Assembly (NCBI RefSeq): GCF_029227915.1
Contig: NC_079875.1
Span: forward strand, 3,658,001 to 3,722,000
Length of the DNA: 64,000 nucleotides
Source: Hydractinia symbiolongicarpus
Lineage: Eukaryota > Cnidaria > Hydrozoa > Anthoathecata > Hydractiniidae
Direction: 5' to 3'
Shown here: positions 25,858 through 38,000 of the stretch, piece by piece
Layout: each line of letters opens with the position of its first letter
Position numbering within the stretch: the first letter of the stretch is position 1
Position numbers and translations under genes: made by a program
The notes under the pieces: generated by a model
What the model saw: the letters and a program-made list of their open reading frames with translations, nothing else
Database searches by the model: none
Told to the model about the DNA's origin: nothing

Positions 25858-27264
25858 TTATTCACACAACGATGAATACAAAACTACGACAAAAAAAAGT
25901 GTTGTTTGTCCGTGAAAAGCATAACTAAAATTTCCTTTGTAACTATTTCTTGTTGATTTTTGATTCAAAAACGACACTTTACTGCGATGATGAATCGAGT
26001 TCTCGCGATAAGCACAGTCTATATCAATGCAGAGCGATAATGAAGTAACCACAAAAGAGCCAAACTTTGACGATTTATTTTGAGTATATTTGTGGTTTTC
26101 AATTGTGTCGGCAATCATGCCATAAATAAAGTTTTTATTTGTGTGAATTAAATTGTGATATAAAATTTCTTTTTCCAGCAACAAAACTCTTATAATGGTG
26201 GTAGCCGTTGTTGTTGTTGTTGTTGTTGTAGAGACACTCGCGTCATACACAAACCATGCACACACGTACGAATGTAAATTTTTCAAAAGTAACTCAACAA
26301 CATCTGTTGCGAAGAGTTCATAAAGATGTGTGTAAGAACTTGATGTAACCAAAAAGATTTTGTTAAAATCAGTTTTCAATGCAATTTCTATTTGAGTAGT
26401 TCCTTTAACTAATAACAACTTGTTTCGGCATTTTTCTCTTCTTAATTTGAAAAAGCCATTTAAAAGGTCAAGTGCTTCAAACTGTTCCTTAGATGTATTA
26501 GTTTTCACAAACCAAAATATTTTCCACCAATCCAGTGAAGGTATTTTGCAAATTGGAAGCATATCTTGCTTGCTACATGCCGTACCAGCTAAACAAAAAC
26601 ATTTGGATAAGTAAAGAATTTCCTGCTGATTTTTGAAATAGTATTCATCAGAAAAATCTTGCTTTATATGTTCAAGTAGTTCTTTATAACAATGCAGTGT
26701 TGTCTGCAGCCATATTTTTCCTATTTTTGAATATGACGAAGATATATTTGCGTAGAATTGATAAAACGTTGCAAATTTTTTAGTTGTCTCTAGATAAGCT
26801 ATATATCCGTTCAAAATTCTGTAAAAATAAACATTTTTAGGAGCTTCACGTAAAGTATCTACTGTTGAAAAAGTAGATATTGACTTCCCAACTTCGTTCC
26901 CAGATTCTTTTGTGATGACAGCAATCGAAAGCGTAGTTGGGATCATAGTTGTCAAATTGCATGAACATGTCGCACTTACGTCGCCACTCTCGCGACCATG
27001 TCGCATATGCTCACATTGGTGCCAGCAATATACTGCGTCATCTTCCCTACATGTATATTTTCCACCAGACACGAGTTTGATATACGCGTTAGACACACAG
27101 ATAGCCCATTGTGGCTGATCGTTGTAAGATTTTAACATCAAGCACCTTTTTGCTCCAAAAGGCTTGCAGCTATAAACTGGCATATGTTTGAGTGCAACAC
27201 AAATAAATATTATTAAAATATGCATCATTCTAAAAGTAAACGTAAATATGGACGCACCATACAA
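25858..27264 (-). CDS. Secreted cysteine-rich protein of unknown function
   Basis: A single open frame of 468 codons. The likely start is the second methionine cluster (MMHIL, codon at 27228), which puts a clean hydrophobic signal peptide at the N-terminus; the upstream ATG at 27264 adds 12 residues. After the signal comes a cysteine-rich region of about 75 residues, with CREDDAVYCWHQCEHM and CSCN among its motifs. A long mixed region follows with a few more cysteines, a short run of threonines encoded by a GTT microsatellite on the plus strand (about 26200-26230), and a hydrophobic C-terminus (TLFFVVVLY) that might be a GPI signal or a membrane end. I do not recognise the family. It is probably extracellular or cell-surface. 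The C-terminal coding DNA is imperfectly duplicated just past the stop. Confidence 0.6.
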   Translation of the reverse strand: MYGASIFTFTFRMMHILIIFICVALKHMPVYSCKPFGAKRCLMLKSYNDQPQWAICVSNAYIKLVSGGKYTCREDDAVYCWHQCEHMRHGRESGDVSATCSCNLTTMIPTTLSIAVITKESGNEVGKSISTFSTVDTLREAPKNVYFYRILNGYIAYLETTKKFATFYQFYANISSSYSKIGKIWLQTTLHCYKELLEHIKQDFSDEYYFKNQQEILYLSKCFCLAGTACSKQDMLPICKIPSLDWWKIFWFVKTNTSKEQFEALDLLNGFFKLRREKCRNKLLLVKGTTQIEIALKTDFNKIFLVTSSSYTHLYELFATDVVELLLKNLHSYVCAWFVYDASVSTTTTTTTTATTIIRVLLLEKEILYHNLIHTNKNFIYGMIADTIENHKYTQNKSSKFGSFVVTSLSLCIDIDCAYRENSIHHRSKVSFLNQKSTRNSYKGNFSYAFHGQTTLFFVVVLYSSLCE

Positions 27265-27909
27265 GTAGCATGAAGATGAAAATCCTTTTCTGTGTGGTGT
27301 GCGTTGAAATTAGATTTCCTGAGTGCTTCTAACTGAGTGTAATCAACCAAAGTCAGAATTTCCTTTACTTCGCTCTATATTGACAAAAGCTCAACGTTTC
27401 TTGCCAGGTTCAAGTTACCATGCGCTTAAATTTAATAATGGTAAAAATTTTTGATCTTCTTCATGAAGAGGTGTTTAGAATATACACATTTACAACTATA
27501 AATGTATCCTGTAAAAATATACTTTATTTCTATAACTTCATCTGTTGAAATGTCAACCTTACTATGTATGTGTATCCGTGTTTTTAAACACCCTAAAATT
27601 AGGATGTTATTTTTCTTTTATTATTTTTCACATTTTATGTTAGTCGGAATTGATTATAAAAAAACAAAAACAGACTTTGAAATTTATTTTATGTACACCA
27701 CATCACGTAAAATAAATATAATTTGTAAAAAAACAACCCTTTTTTCCGTGTCGTCCTCTAGATTTTTATTAAAAATAAATTAGTCCAACATTGACTACTA
27801 TACCGAATTTAAACTTATTGTCTTTGGTTTTTAGACCGCGGAGTTAAAAGAATTATTTGGACATGTATTTGTGGAAATTAAATCAAACCGATGTCTAAGT
27901 GCTTCTCAC
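27265..27909. other. Intergenic or intronic, AT-rich
   Basis: Nothing supported. If the THAP exon next to it belongs to a live gene, its further exons should lie on the minus strand in or beyond this stretch, but I could not recognise the rest of the domain. Confidence 0.35.
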
Positions 27910-28134
27910 ATAACCGAGTACTATCAAAATGTTAGGGCAATCAAGACCATCCTGTCGTTTAATTAAATTGCACCACGATCTCTTTGCAAAAGTATCACAA
28001 GGAAAATTAAAAAAATTAACATTATTTTGCTGTCTTTTTCCATTTACCATAGTATATTGATGTGTTGAGCAGCCATAACCAGCACATTCACGACCCAGAG
28101 ACTTTTTTCCTTTTTTTAGGTTTTCGTCTGCCAT
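27910..28134 (-). CDS. THAP-type zinc finger, first exon (partial)
   Basis: The ATG at 28134 opens a frame with CAGYGC followed by NFFNFPCDTFAKRSWCNLIKR. This matches the first half of a THAP domain: a Cys pair, then the F-hydrophobic-F-P motif, then a Trp in a basic helix. A plausible donor (GTGAGA) follows codon GGT-TAT, placing the exon end at 27910. The second Cys-His pair of the C2CH zinc site is not in this exon and I did not find it downstream. THAP proteins bind DNA, either as cellular regulators or as transposases derived from P-like elements. This could be the first exon of a real gene or a stranded fragment of a transposon. Confidence 0.5.
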
Positions 28135-29838
28135 CTTATTTGTTTATGCAGTCTTCGTCAATTTCGCGCCAAGCAGTTGTTATTGCGCAATTGAATTTAT
28201 GAATAGGAGCATAGCCTAGAAAATATACAAATGAAAATAGACACACATTTACAGAGTTTCATACCGCGCAGATCTGGGCACTAGCGAAACGCTTTGTAGG
28301 AACAAATTTGGCAGCCATTATATTATTGAGGTATGTATTTTATTTTCAATCGATTTCACCTGCGCTCTTTGATATATAGCTAAGTAATAAGTAGAAACAT
28401 GGAGGTAGAGAAGATGGCTTTATGGTTTGTCGATATGCTTATATTTATCGCTCAAATCATTGAGAATTACCCAGGGCTTGTTTGTAGTGTTTACTGAAGT
28501 TTTCAATTCTTGTATTTACGCAACAAGCCCTGGGAAATATATGAATACAATTGAGACTAAACGCATGTGGGATTGGTTAATCCAAAAGAAGAACTACGCT
28601 ATGCAAAGTGCTATCAGTGCTGGAGATATCATTGACAAGCTCCATACGACCTGCTTTGGGCTTAAGAAGGCCATACACGTATATCACGTGGTTCCGTACT
28701 TCCCAGACAATTATCTGACATAACTAGTAAGCGTAATAAATGTGATATCCTATGCATATGATCATCCCCATCCGTAGGGTTAGTTGCCTATGTCAAAGCC
28801 GCTAGCGCTTACTTGACGGCTAAACAAGACGTTAAACGTTTTTTCTCCGCCGTCCTCGATGTCAAAAAGCCAAAGCCGCTGGGACGAGAGGATGTGCATA
28901 GTTGTGTAAATTTTACTCCGAGTAATTTTCTTTTTTCAGTAGGCCGCCTAAATTTATTAAGAATAAAATTGTTGTTATTAAAATTTCTAGTGTTTGCAAC
29001 AGTAGGAGGAGTGCTTTAAGGTGATACACTCTAACAAATACAAAATTCATTAATTCTTTTTACCTAATTTTGCTTGTCAATCTTCATTTGAAAACACGAC
29101 ACAGTTTGCGTAATGAAATGATGCTTACACGCGACCAACTCCGAAATTACCTGCGCACGCAACAACACTTTTGTCATATAGAAAGCTTTTTCAACTGTTC
29201 AATTTGTGTCATACCATTACTCTTTGTAATAGTATGACACTTTAGGTTCTCTTATATATATGAGAGTTATAAAATGTTGTACAAATAGTCAAAAAATTTA
29301 CCTTGACGATCTACCCTTTTTTTAACTCGGCAGAGTGTACTAGTCATGAGAATTACGCGCATGTTTTGCAGGTCATACTTCATTTGATTAAAAGCTGCCG
29401 TAGTCTGAAAAAAAGCTTTCGTTGTTTGATTGTCACAACCCAACCTCGTTCTCAGGGCTTTCTATGTCTGCGCTTATTGACCGGCTCGCCGTAAGATATG
29501 CAGAAGGGAGAAGTTGTGTATAACCGCACTGACAACCAACAGAATTTTTTTTAACAAAATTCTGTATGGAATTTCATTAAAGAATTGGAGAAGAGGCAGT
29601 CCCTTGTAATTTATTTTTTTTACGATAAATCAATAAAATGTAGAGAACTGGGTGGGAGTTTGGGAAGAAAACAATTACAAGCTTCAATGAACACAAAAAT
29701 AATTTAATTCAATACCGAACATGCGGCATTTTCTTTCTTTACGAAACTATCGAAAGAAGATCGAATAAGATACAGAATGTAATTTTAAAGATAATCTCCT
29801 GCATCCTTTATATCTGATTCAAAAGTAAAACTCGTAAT
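28135..29838. other. Intergenic with hairpin and small open frames
   Basis: An open frame at 28427-28723 (its second half, from about the MNTIETKRMWDW segment, looks protein-like) and another at 28813-29019 have no recognisable domain. A motif aacctcgttctcagggc lies near 29441. No gene is called. Confidence 0.35.
28470..28534. repeat. Inverted repeat (13-bp arms)
   Basis: cccagggcttgtt at 28470-28482 pairs with aacaagccctggg at 28522-28534, leaving a loop of about 39 bases. The arms resemble the cctgggaacaag motif seen elsewhere in the window, so it may be a mobile-element remnant. Confidence 0.55.
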
Positions 29839-30072
29839 ATGAAATACCTGACATTATTTGTAGCTTTGATTTCAATCTCCTATGCAAAATGTCGACCGCA
29901 AAACATTACGGAAATGATCGACGATTTATCGCCTTCCGCACCCGATGTTTACGAAAGTGACAACGATGTTACGACGTTACTTGATATGGATAATGATAGT
30001 GAAGAATTAGCACCGTCGCTATTAATGGTAGCATGTGGATACGCCTTAGCAACTATTTTACGAAACGTGTAA
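29839..30072 (+). CDS. Small secreted peptide precursor, acidic, unknown function
   Basis: 77 residues in one exon. It begins with a textbook signal peptide (MKYLTLFVALISISYA, predicted cut before KCRP). A strongly acidic middle (many Asp and Glu, residues about 25-57) follows, then a short hydrophobic C-terminal segment (LLMVACGYALATILRNV) with one Cys. Two cysteines in total remain after signal removal. An AATAAA lies about 165 bp after the stop, which supports a real short transcript. The plan of signal, acidic pro-region and distinct C-terminal peptide is seen in several cnidarian peptide precursors, including antimicrobial ones. No family is recognised and the function is unknown. Confidence 0.5.
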   Translation: MKYLTLFVALISISYAKCRPQNITEMIDDLSPSAPDVYESDNDVTTLLDMDNDSEELAPSLLMVACGYALATILRNV

Positions 30073-30235
30073 TGACTGATTAAAATTGGTAGCTTTACAT
30101 TCAGAAAAAAGACTATTTTAAGCTGAAAATCCAGTTTTGGGATCCTGTTGTTCTCCGTATAGTGAAAAAACGCGTCAAAGCATTACAATACTGAACATAA
30201 TTTTTTAGAATGTTAGTGTTTCCAGATACGTCTGA

Positions 30236-30241
30236 AATAAA
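30236..30241 (+). terminator. Poly(A) signal of the small secreted peptide gene
   Basis: AATAAA in tctgaaataaaatg, at a normal distance after the short coding region. Confidence 0.45.
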
Positions 30242-31075
30242 ATGAAACAGAACTTTTGTAATTCGAATAGTGTTGATTTTGTTTTACCTTTGTACACTTT
30301 GAAGAGCAAAGAAGTTATGATTGATTTGCAAATAAAAACAAAATAAGAAATTTAACTGATTTTCCCTTTCCTCAGAAAACACAGAGATAAGGAAATATCT
30401 TAAAAGACAGACATTTTTGCGGAATCATTTTTGGATCACAAAAATTTCCTACTAATAAATAAATAAGAAATGCTAAAAATATAAAAACAAAGGAATAACA
30501 AATTCAGGCTAAACATTTAAAAAAAATTACGAGGCTAAATTAAATTGTTATGGTATATATATAAAAGAAAGTGTTGCTAACGTTGAACTTTTATATTTAT
30601 GTTTAGTGAAAACCGTTTAACATTATAACATTTAAAATTCCAATATCAAAATTCAATCTTATGCCAATGTGTGAATTGCAATTTTTGACGTCAACGAAAC
30701 GAACGAAGTAAAATACTGTTAATTTGGTTTTTTATGATATAAAAAAAGCCTTAATATTTAAAAAAAAAAATTTTTTTGCTATTTTTTTCTCATCCTCATT
30801 TTCTTTTCTTCTATCTCATCTCTTCTTAAGATAGCTCAACGGTGCTCTTTTCAGCTATCTTTTTTAAAATAGATTTTGTATTATGTTCAAAGTCTGGTCC
30901 AAGTGGAAAATTAACTGAAAGTTTTCTTTCAAAATTTTTAAATTTTTACTATTGTCTTTAAAAACAACGTGAACTTTTATTTCAATTTCTAAACCACCTT
31001 GTAACAGAGGAGACCGCTTCACTATATAAACCCTGATCGTGACGTGACAAACCATTAAAGTTGATCTTTTTCTTG
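30242..31075. other. Intergenic
   Basis: AT-rich, with homopolymer A/T runs near 30755-30790. Nothing supported. Confidence 0.4.
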
Positions 31076-31246
31076 TCAACTTTCAAACCAGAACATGCGA
31101 AACTCATGAAGAGCATCTACGAGCTTTTCCAAACTGAAAAAGGTCGTAACATCATCACTGCTGGTTAAAGGCTGCTGGGATAAAAGAAACATTAAAAAGC
31201 GCCAAAGAAGCAAACAGCCAGGTCAACATGGATCCATTTTCGTAAA
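31076..31246 (+). pseudogene. Decayed DDE-type transposase C-terminal fragment
   Basis: Translation gives FKPEHAKLMKSIYELF, then a segment ending in GRNIITAG, a frameshift near 31167, then KAAGIKETL and a terminal MDPFS stop. The pattern (KPxHxxW/L..., GWxxAGI, DPF near the end) is typical of the C-terminal tail of pogo-like or related DDE transposases found in many copies in cnidarian genomes. The rest of the element was not found. Assignment to a superfamily is tentative. Confidence 0.4.
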
Positions 31247-32070
31247 ATTACAAGTACATACTATATAAAGTTACTGTTAATTTTTTTTTAAATGCCTTTT
31301 TAAAATAATTTCATTGAACCGCGTTAATTTCACGACCGTTAATTTAATTCGCGTTAATTTCTTGACTCGTTAATTTCATTGAATAAGGTAATATATAAAG
31401 CAAAGAAAATATTACAAATCTTAAAAATGGATCAAAGAAAAAGACATTAAGTCAATACGTTCACATTGGGCGTATCTTTGTTTCACTAAGGCTAGTTCTC
31501 ACCGATGCGAAGGAAACATGTCTTGTTTGCATTAATTTTCGCGCGCACTCTCAGACTGTTGAGTGTGGAATATCTTTTTAGCCGTCAAGTTGCTTAGTTG
31601 TTTAGCGCAGTTAAGGCACGGTAAACCCTACTACCTAAATAATTGTAACATTTTTTGCAAAAAGTAAATGATGCACATTTGTTTGTAAAAGGCAGGGTCC
31701 AACTGAAAAAGTGGCTGAGTGAAGGGAAAAGTGTTCAGAAGATGAGTTGCGTCCAGAAGGTTGTCGAGCAAGCAGCTTGACTTTCAGCTCAATTGAAGTC
31801 AAGGCAAGGATGGTATAAAAAACAACTGTGAAAACAGAAAACGAATTAAAAAAAACAAAAAAAGGTTTACTTAAAAAATTATAAAGCTTTTGTCTTGTAT
31901 TTACAAAAAGCAAAATTAAAAGCTAGTTTTCCTGATATAAAACTTAAATAAAAATTCAAATTAAACTTCATCTTGCTTGCTCTTCTTGTCTGAAGCATGT
32001 GAAATAATATTAGTTTGATTTTTTGTTTTCCTCTGATACACACATAATCTTGCGCATTATCTTGGGTGGG
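31247..32070. other. Intergenic / 3' flank of DAZAP1-like gene
   Basis: AT-rich. Contains a short repeated motif gcgttaatttc at about 31322-31376. The part next to 32071 is probably the 3' UTR of the minus-strand RNA-binding protein gene. Confidence 0.4.
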
Positions 32071-35000
32071 TTATCTTCCGTATGGGTGATATCCTCGTGG
32101 TGTAGATATAGCGGCATCGCCGGCAGAGATGGATGTGGCGGTTGAATACACAACATGAGGATCTGCAGAACCAGCTATCGGTTGTTGTCCTGCACCAAGT
32201 AAGTGTGTACGTGTCGGTCCAAAAGTCGATGTCTCACTGGCGTACGCGGTGCCTATGGCTAAAGAAACGAGATCACATTAAAAATTGTAAAAATTAAACT
32301 AGATCTGAACAACTCAGACACTAAAAATTCCGATAGAGATATTTTCACACAGGATAAAACAGAATGAGCGCATTTTCACAATAGCATAGCAAGTGATCGA
32401 TTACCTAGTGCACCATTTGCAGCTAACATATCTGACGTCACAATACCTGGCCGTTGAACTTGAGGCGATGTTAAAATTTGTTGTCCGCCGGCTCCTCCAA
32501 TCAGCGTCATTCCAGCGTATTGATTTGCACCCATGGAAGTTACTACGCCCGCAGCGCCACCCAAGGCGAGTCCACCTGCACCTGCTATAAAATTCAAAGG
32601 CGTTAGTATACAGGGTGTTGGGCTACTTTTGTAAATAAAATTCCTTATTTTTTACAAAACACACGGATTATAAAAACACAAGCACAGGGCTTGAAACATT
32701 GGATTTATCATTCCCTATCACTTAAATATAAAAAGGAATACAAGAATTCTGATTGTCAATTTTTTTTCAAAATTTTCTAGAGTTTTAACGTGGTTCTGTT
32801 TACAAGTTGGTCGTGCAGGTAACTTTACAACATATATACTTTAGCATGCCTTAAAAATAGGACAGCCATTCTTACCCATAACAGGGAGTTGATAGTAGGT
32901 GTTAGTTGCTGGATCAAACACATATCCTCCCCCAGCGGCAGCAGCTGGCATTTGAACTAAAATGAGAGAAAATGACATTTAACGTCCTGCACAAGAATAT
33001 ACGCGCACCTTATTCCGACCAGATACAGTGCGAATTTATTTTGATGATGGCTAAAAACTGGGTCTAATGAGATGGCTTAAGCGTAACAAATTTAATGTTT
33101 TGTCAAATTTTGGTTGCCATTAAATTTGATGATAATGGTATTAGAGAAAAGGATTTGGAAATTGGTGACTTAATTAGCAAAGCTAGGCAGACTAAAAAAT
33201 AATAAATCATACCTGCATATTGCGGTACACCAGCAGCACCTTGTGGAATGATCACTTGAGGAGAAGCATACGTGCCGTAACCAGACACAGTAGCTATGGT
33301 ACCCGGCTGTACTTGTGCTCCATTCATTCTTCCATTACCACGACTGTAACCTATTCCAGTAATATTAGGATATCAACTTAGTTGAATATGTCTACTTTGT
33401 ACTAAAATTTATATTATAATGTCAAAATGGTAGCTGCCAGTGGTGAAAGGCGAAATCCTGTGGAGGTTTCCACGGGCTAACGTCTAGTCCTATATACCTT
33501 CTTTTTAAAAAATATACTTTTTGGGTTCAGTCTAAAAGTTTCTTCACTTTAAAGAAAACTTGCCGTTTTCCACGTCTAAGATGTTTTTGAGAGAGACATG
33601 TCATTTAAAACAGGCGTCGAGAATTTTTTCTCTATTTAAATTTCGGCAACTTTTTCTGAATTAAATATCAAGATTCAACTATTAGGATAAAAGTCACTTT
33701 TTCCTGACAATCTACGCTTGGATGGGGGAAAAGTTTGCCTTTCCTCAGTTCTATGCAGAACAAAATTTCCTCACCTTCTAGTCGTTTCTTGTTAAGATGA
33801 GCCTGTTGTTCATCGGTTCCCTTTACTTCAACCTGCAAGAAAAAACAAATTTTTTATCGACTTGTCTAAGAAAGTGGGTAAAGCAGATGGAGTATCAACT
33901 AAAGGCTGAAATACACAATCAGAGTCACAATGGTTTAGATTTTTAAATAACTACAAAGCTAAAAAAGCTTTCAAAATTTTCAAAGTTTAAAATATTGTGA
34001 AAATAAATAATTTTTTGTGTTTTATAGTTAAGTTAACAAGTTAAAAATAGCTGTGAGATATCTAAATATGACTAAAATTGACAAAAAAAGGTAAAAATAC
34101 AAAGTTCTTAGTCAAAAGGATATATAATAAGAAAACAGCTAAAATAACTAGAATCTAGTTTAGAATATATGAAACTGAAAATTTTAAATTATATGGAGAA
34201 TGATCATAAACTAAAACCTTAGAGACAATGAAATGAAAATACTAAAATAGTTTTAAAAGACTAAATATAAAAAAACTACGAAATACTACTCAATCCACAC
34301 CGTTTTTCCATTGATCTGATGATATCGATCTTTCGTCACAGCAGCAACAGAATCAAAAGTTTCGAAGCCAACAAAAGCAAAGCCTATTGCAATATTACAC
34401 AATGAGGAAAACACATACATATTTTGGAAAAGCCCTATCTTTACTTAAATGTAAATTGTTACATTTAAAAATTATAAAACTATGTTCGAAGCTAATGTTA
34501 TAAAATACAATGACTAAACCAATAATTCAAAACAAAACGAAAGCACCTAGGAAAAGCAAAAAACATATTGAATGTTAAAAGAAAGATATATGTATATTAA
34601 ATATACAAAAAATGACTAAAAATAACAACAAAAAACAGGGTGGCCAGAAAATGTTTGCGCATAAAAAATTGCTTATTTTGTGAGATTAAAATTTCCACTC
34701 TGATAGATGATAGGTAATTTTTAAACAGCAAAATTCGCTGAATTTTCCCCGACTTTCTTATGTAATTTTACAATTCCCCAACTTTTCCAAAGTTAAAGAT
34801 TGCTGGCCACCCTCAAAAAGTTAAGGAAAATATTTTTTTAATTAAATTCCTACAACCATATGTTGAGATCTTGCAGAAAAAAAACCATAGAACAACACAC
34901 AGGATCGTTCGATGCATACCTTTAGGGCATTTATAAACATGGTGATGTGGCATATCAACTTGAACAACCTAAACGGAGGAATACAACAAAATAAGTACCT

Positions 35001-38000
35001 CGAGGATTTTGTGTGTTGTAATCACGAGGCATATCAACTCCAATTACCTAAACAAGATTGATGGGCACACTGAATTACATACTAAGGCGAAAAGGTACTA
35101 GGGGAGGGGGGTGTCCATTAACAGTAGCAACAGTATAAGCAACAAAAATTTTGACAGAGATTTAATGTTGCTTAAATTTCTGTATTTTACAGGCTTGATC
35201 GTTGCTTACTTGTTACTTGTTGACTATATCTACTCCCAGAGACCAAATTGTCTAAGTAACTTCAGACTGGGGTAGTTTAAAAGTTGCTTCATTTAAAGGG
35301 TTTCAGCCTCATCTGCCTAAAATGTTGCACATAAAAAACTACATGTAGCAGCAATACAGTAATTATAACACACCGGTCCAAATGTTGAAAAATAGTTCCG
35401 CACATCATCTTCAGTTGTTCCAATACCAATTCCTCCTACAAAGATTTTAAGCTCTGGAGCAATCTTCATTGGCCCTTTAAACTAAAGTAAAAAATAAAGG
35501 TGATGAACAGAGACAACTTTATTTCAATGGATTGAAATTAAGATTAAAAAAAAAAAAAATTTCCTTGTCAATTGGTTTTGTTGCAAAGGATTAAAGCAAA
35601 AAATGTGTAAATTATCTTATTAAATAAAGTTTAATCATTAATAACTTGTTGTACAAATAATAATTATGTTCTACATACAATAAATTTTTAGATTTATAAA
35701 TGTGAGATTATTTTAAGTGCATAATTTAAAACAACTTAATTACAATTTTTTTTGTAAATAAAAATCTGAGAATTAACTCTGGTGCAATTCTGTTGTTGAC
35801 AAGATTCTGTTTACAAGACTTGAAGAGATCTAACTGAAAAGAATAAAAGTAAAACTAGCCTATATTCGTAATGTCATTTAGTGGACATGAGTGATCAGGA
35901 TTTCAAATTGTGTCAAAAAAGTTCAGAGAAGCATACATTTAAAATATTTTTGTTTATGATGGATTTTCAAAGCCAATAAGAGCAAAGGGGGCAAGGACCA
36001 ATGGCTTTTGGCAAAACGACGGTATCGCGGAAGATTATATTTTTTCGATGGTCCCTAACTTGTAAGGGTTAATAAGGGTTAATAATGACTTAACAACAAA
36101 TTACTTCTAATTCAAAACACATGGATAACGTTACCTGCTGATTTCCTGACACTGGAACTTGACTTGTTTTTTCCGCGTCGTACTGAAAAAAAGAAAGAAA
36201 ACTTTAGCTTGGCATTTTCTATGGCTTAAAGATATACAGAAAATCTATTTCAAGAGGGAAAATTTCTTAATGCACACAGTATTTACATAAACAAATTACA
36301 TGCTCATTTGTAAATTTTTTACATAAATGTGGGAAAAGAACATAAGTTGCATTTATAGGTGACTTACAAGAGCTTGTAGTCTGTTTTGCTGAGCTGGTCC
36401 TTGTGGTACAGCAGGTTTTGGATCAACCTTTAATTTTACAAAAAAAAAGAAAGAAAAAAGTTACACAATTTATTTTGAGAAGGAATATAATACTTTCTCT
36501 TTAAATCATACATAGCAATTGAAACCTTGAGGGGAGTGAACAGAAAATTCTAGGACGTTTCAGGACTCTTTCTTACCAAATTAACTGATCATTCCAAGTT
36601 GAATTTGGGATTTTCAAGGATAATGTTAAAAATAAAGGTATAAATATATCAATCATAAAAAAATCGTCATTAAACAGGAGAAGAAAACAAAGTATTTTAA
36701 AAGATTTTTTTCTGGACTGTTTTGAAAATGGCTGTTTTCAGAATTTTCCGTAAAAATCATTTTTTTTAAATTTTCAAGGTGCTGACCTTGTACTTTTCAT
36801 TAAATTATACATCCTTAATTTTAAAAAATATGTGTGCTTTCCCAGAAATCCCATACTTCTAACCATTCTTCCTGCCTAAAATTAATTTTAATGCCACCTT
36901 AAAAAATGTTTGTCCCTTTTAGTGCCTGAGCAAAATAAAAATCAGGAATATACTTACAACTTTGCCATCTAAGGTATGAACCCCACTCTTGCAATGATCA
37001 ACAACACCTTGCACACCTTCAGGTGACTTGAAAGTGACAAATGCAAATCCCCTAAAACACAAAAATAATCCTGATACAGTTAGGCATGTAAAATCATTCA
37101 TACAATAAAAAGGATAGTCTTAGAAGTGATATCATAATCATGAAGGTTGCCAATTTCACCTTGGTTCTCCTGTTTGTTTATCTTTCATAATAACACTGTC
37201 AGCAATTTCACCAAATTTACCAAAGTATGCTCGCAGTGATTCTAGAAAAAAATACAAGGGCACAGTGAATTGCTTTCACAAATAGTCTTAGATTAAAGCT
37301 TTGATTTTTGGTGAAACACAACATTTATTTAAAATATACAGTCAGGTTTACTTTGTATCCTCACCACTAGCTATTTTGTGTTTGAGGAGAAATGAGAAGA
37401 TATTTATTGTTTTGTGTCATCTGAGATTTGAGAATAGTTTTGGATTTGTAGTATGTTTAAGGACTTTTTTTGACAAATTAATTTTAAATGATGCAAAATA
37501 AAATATGCACCTTCTGTTGTGTTCTTTCCAACTCCACCAACAAATATTTTGCTAAAAAAAGAGTACAAATGATTTACAGAAAATGGAAGCTGTATTTTAA
37601 TACCCCTATATGTCTGTCTGTCATGCAAAATGGTACCACAAGTAGCCAGACCCGTGTAATGTGGTATAAAAAAAAGGGTGAACACGTGTATTTTTCCATG
37701 GGCCAACAACTAGTTTGTTATAAGGTTTTTTTCTTTTTTAGAGGAAAGAAAAAAAAATAACGCTTATTTTATTTTATAAGGGCCTTAAATAGTTCTTTTT
37801 CCTAACAGCACTTTGCTTTAGTCATGTCCCATTTTGTGTGTGGAAAAAAACTCAAATAGTAATGTTTAGCAAGCAATGTTCACAAGAAAAAAAATAGGAG
37901 AAAAACATACAGAAATTCTATTTAAAGGAGAACTAGAGAAAAAATTTACATATGTTTTTTTTGTAATAAAAGCATTCTTACATATCCTGGCAACAACATG

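Noticed and set aside
28427-28723. 98-codon open frame
   Set aside because: The second half looks protein-like but no domain, splice sites or partner exons are recognisable.
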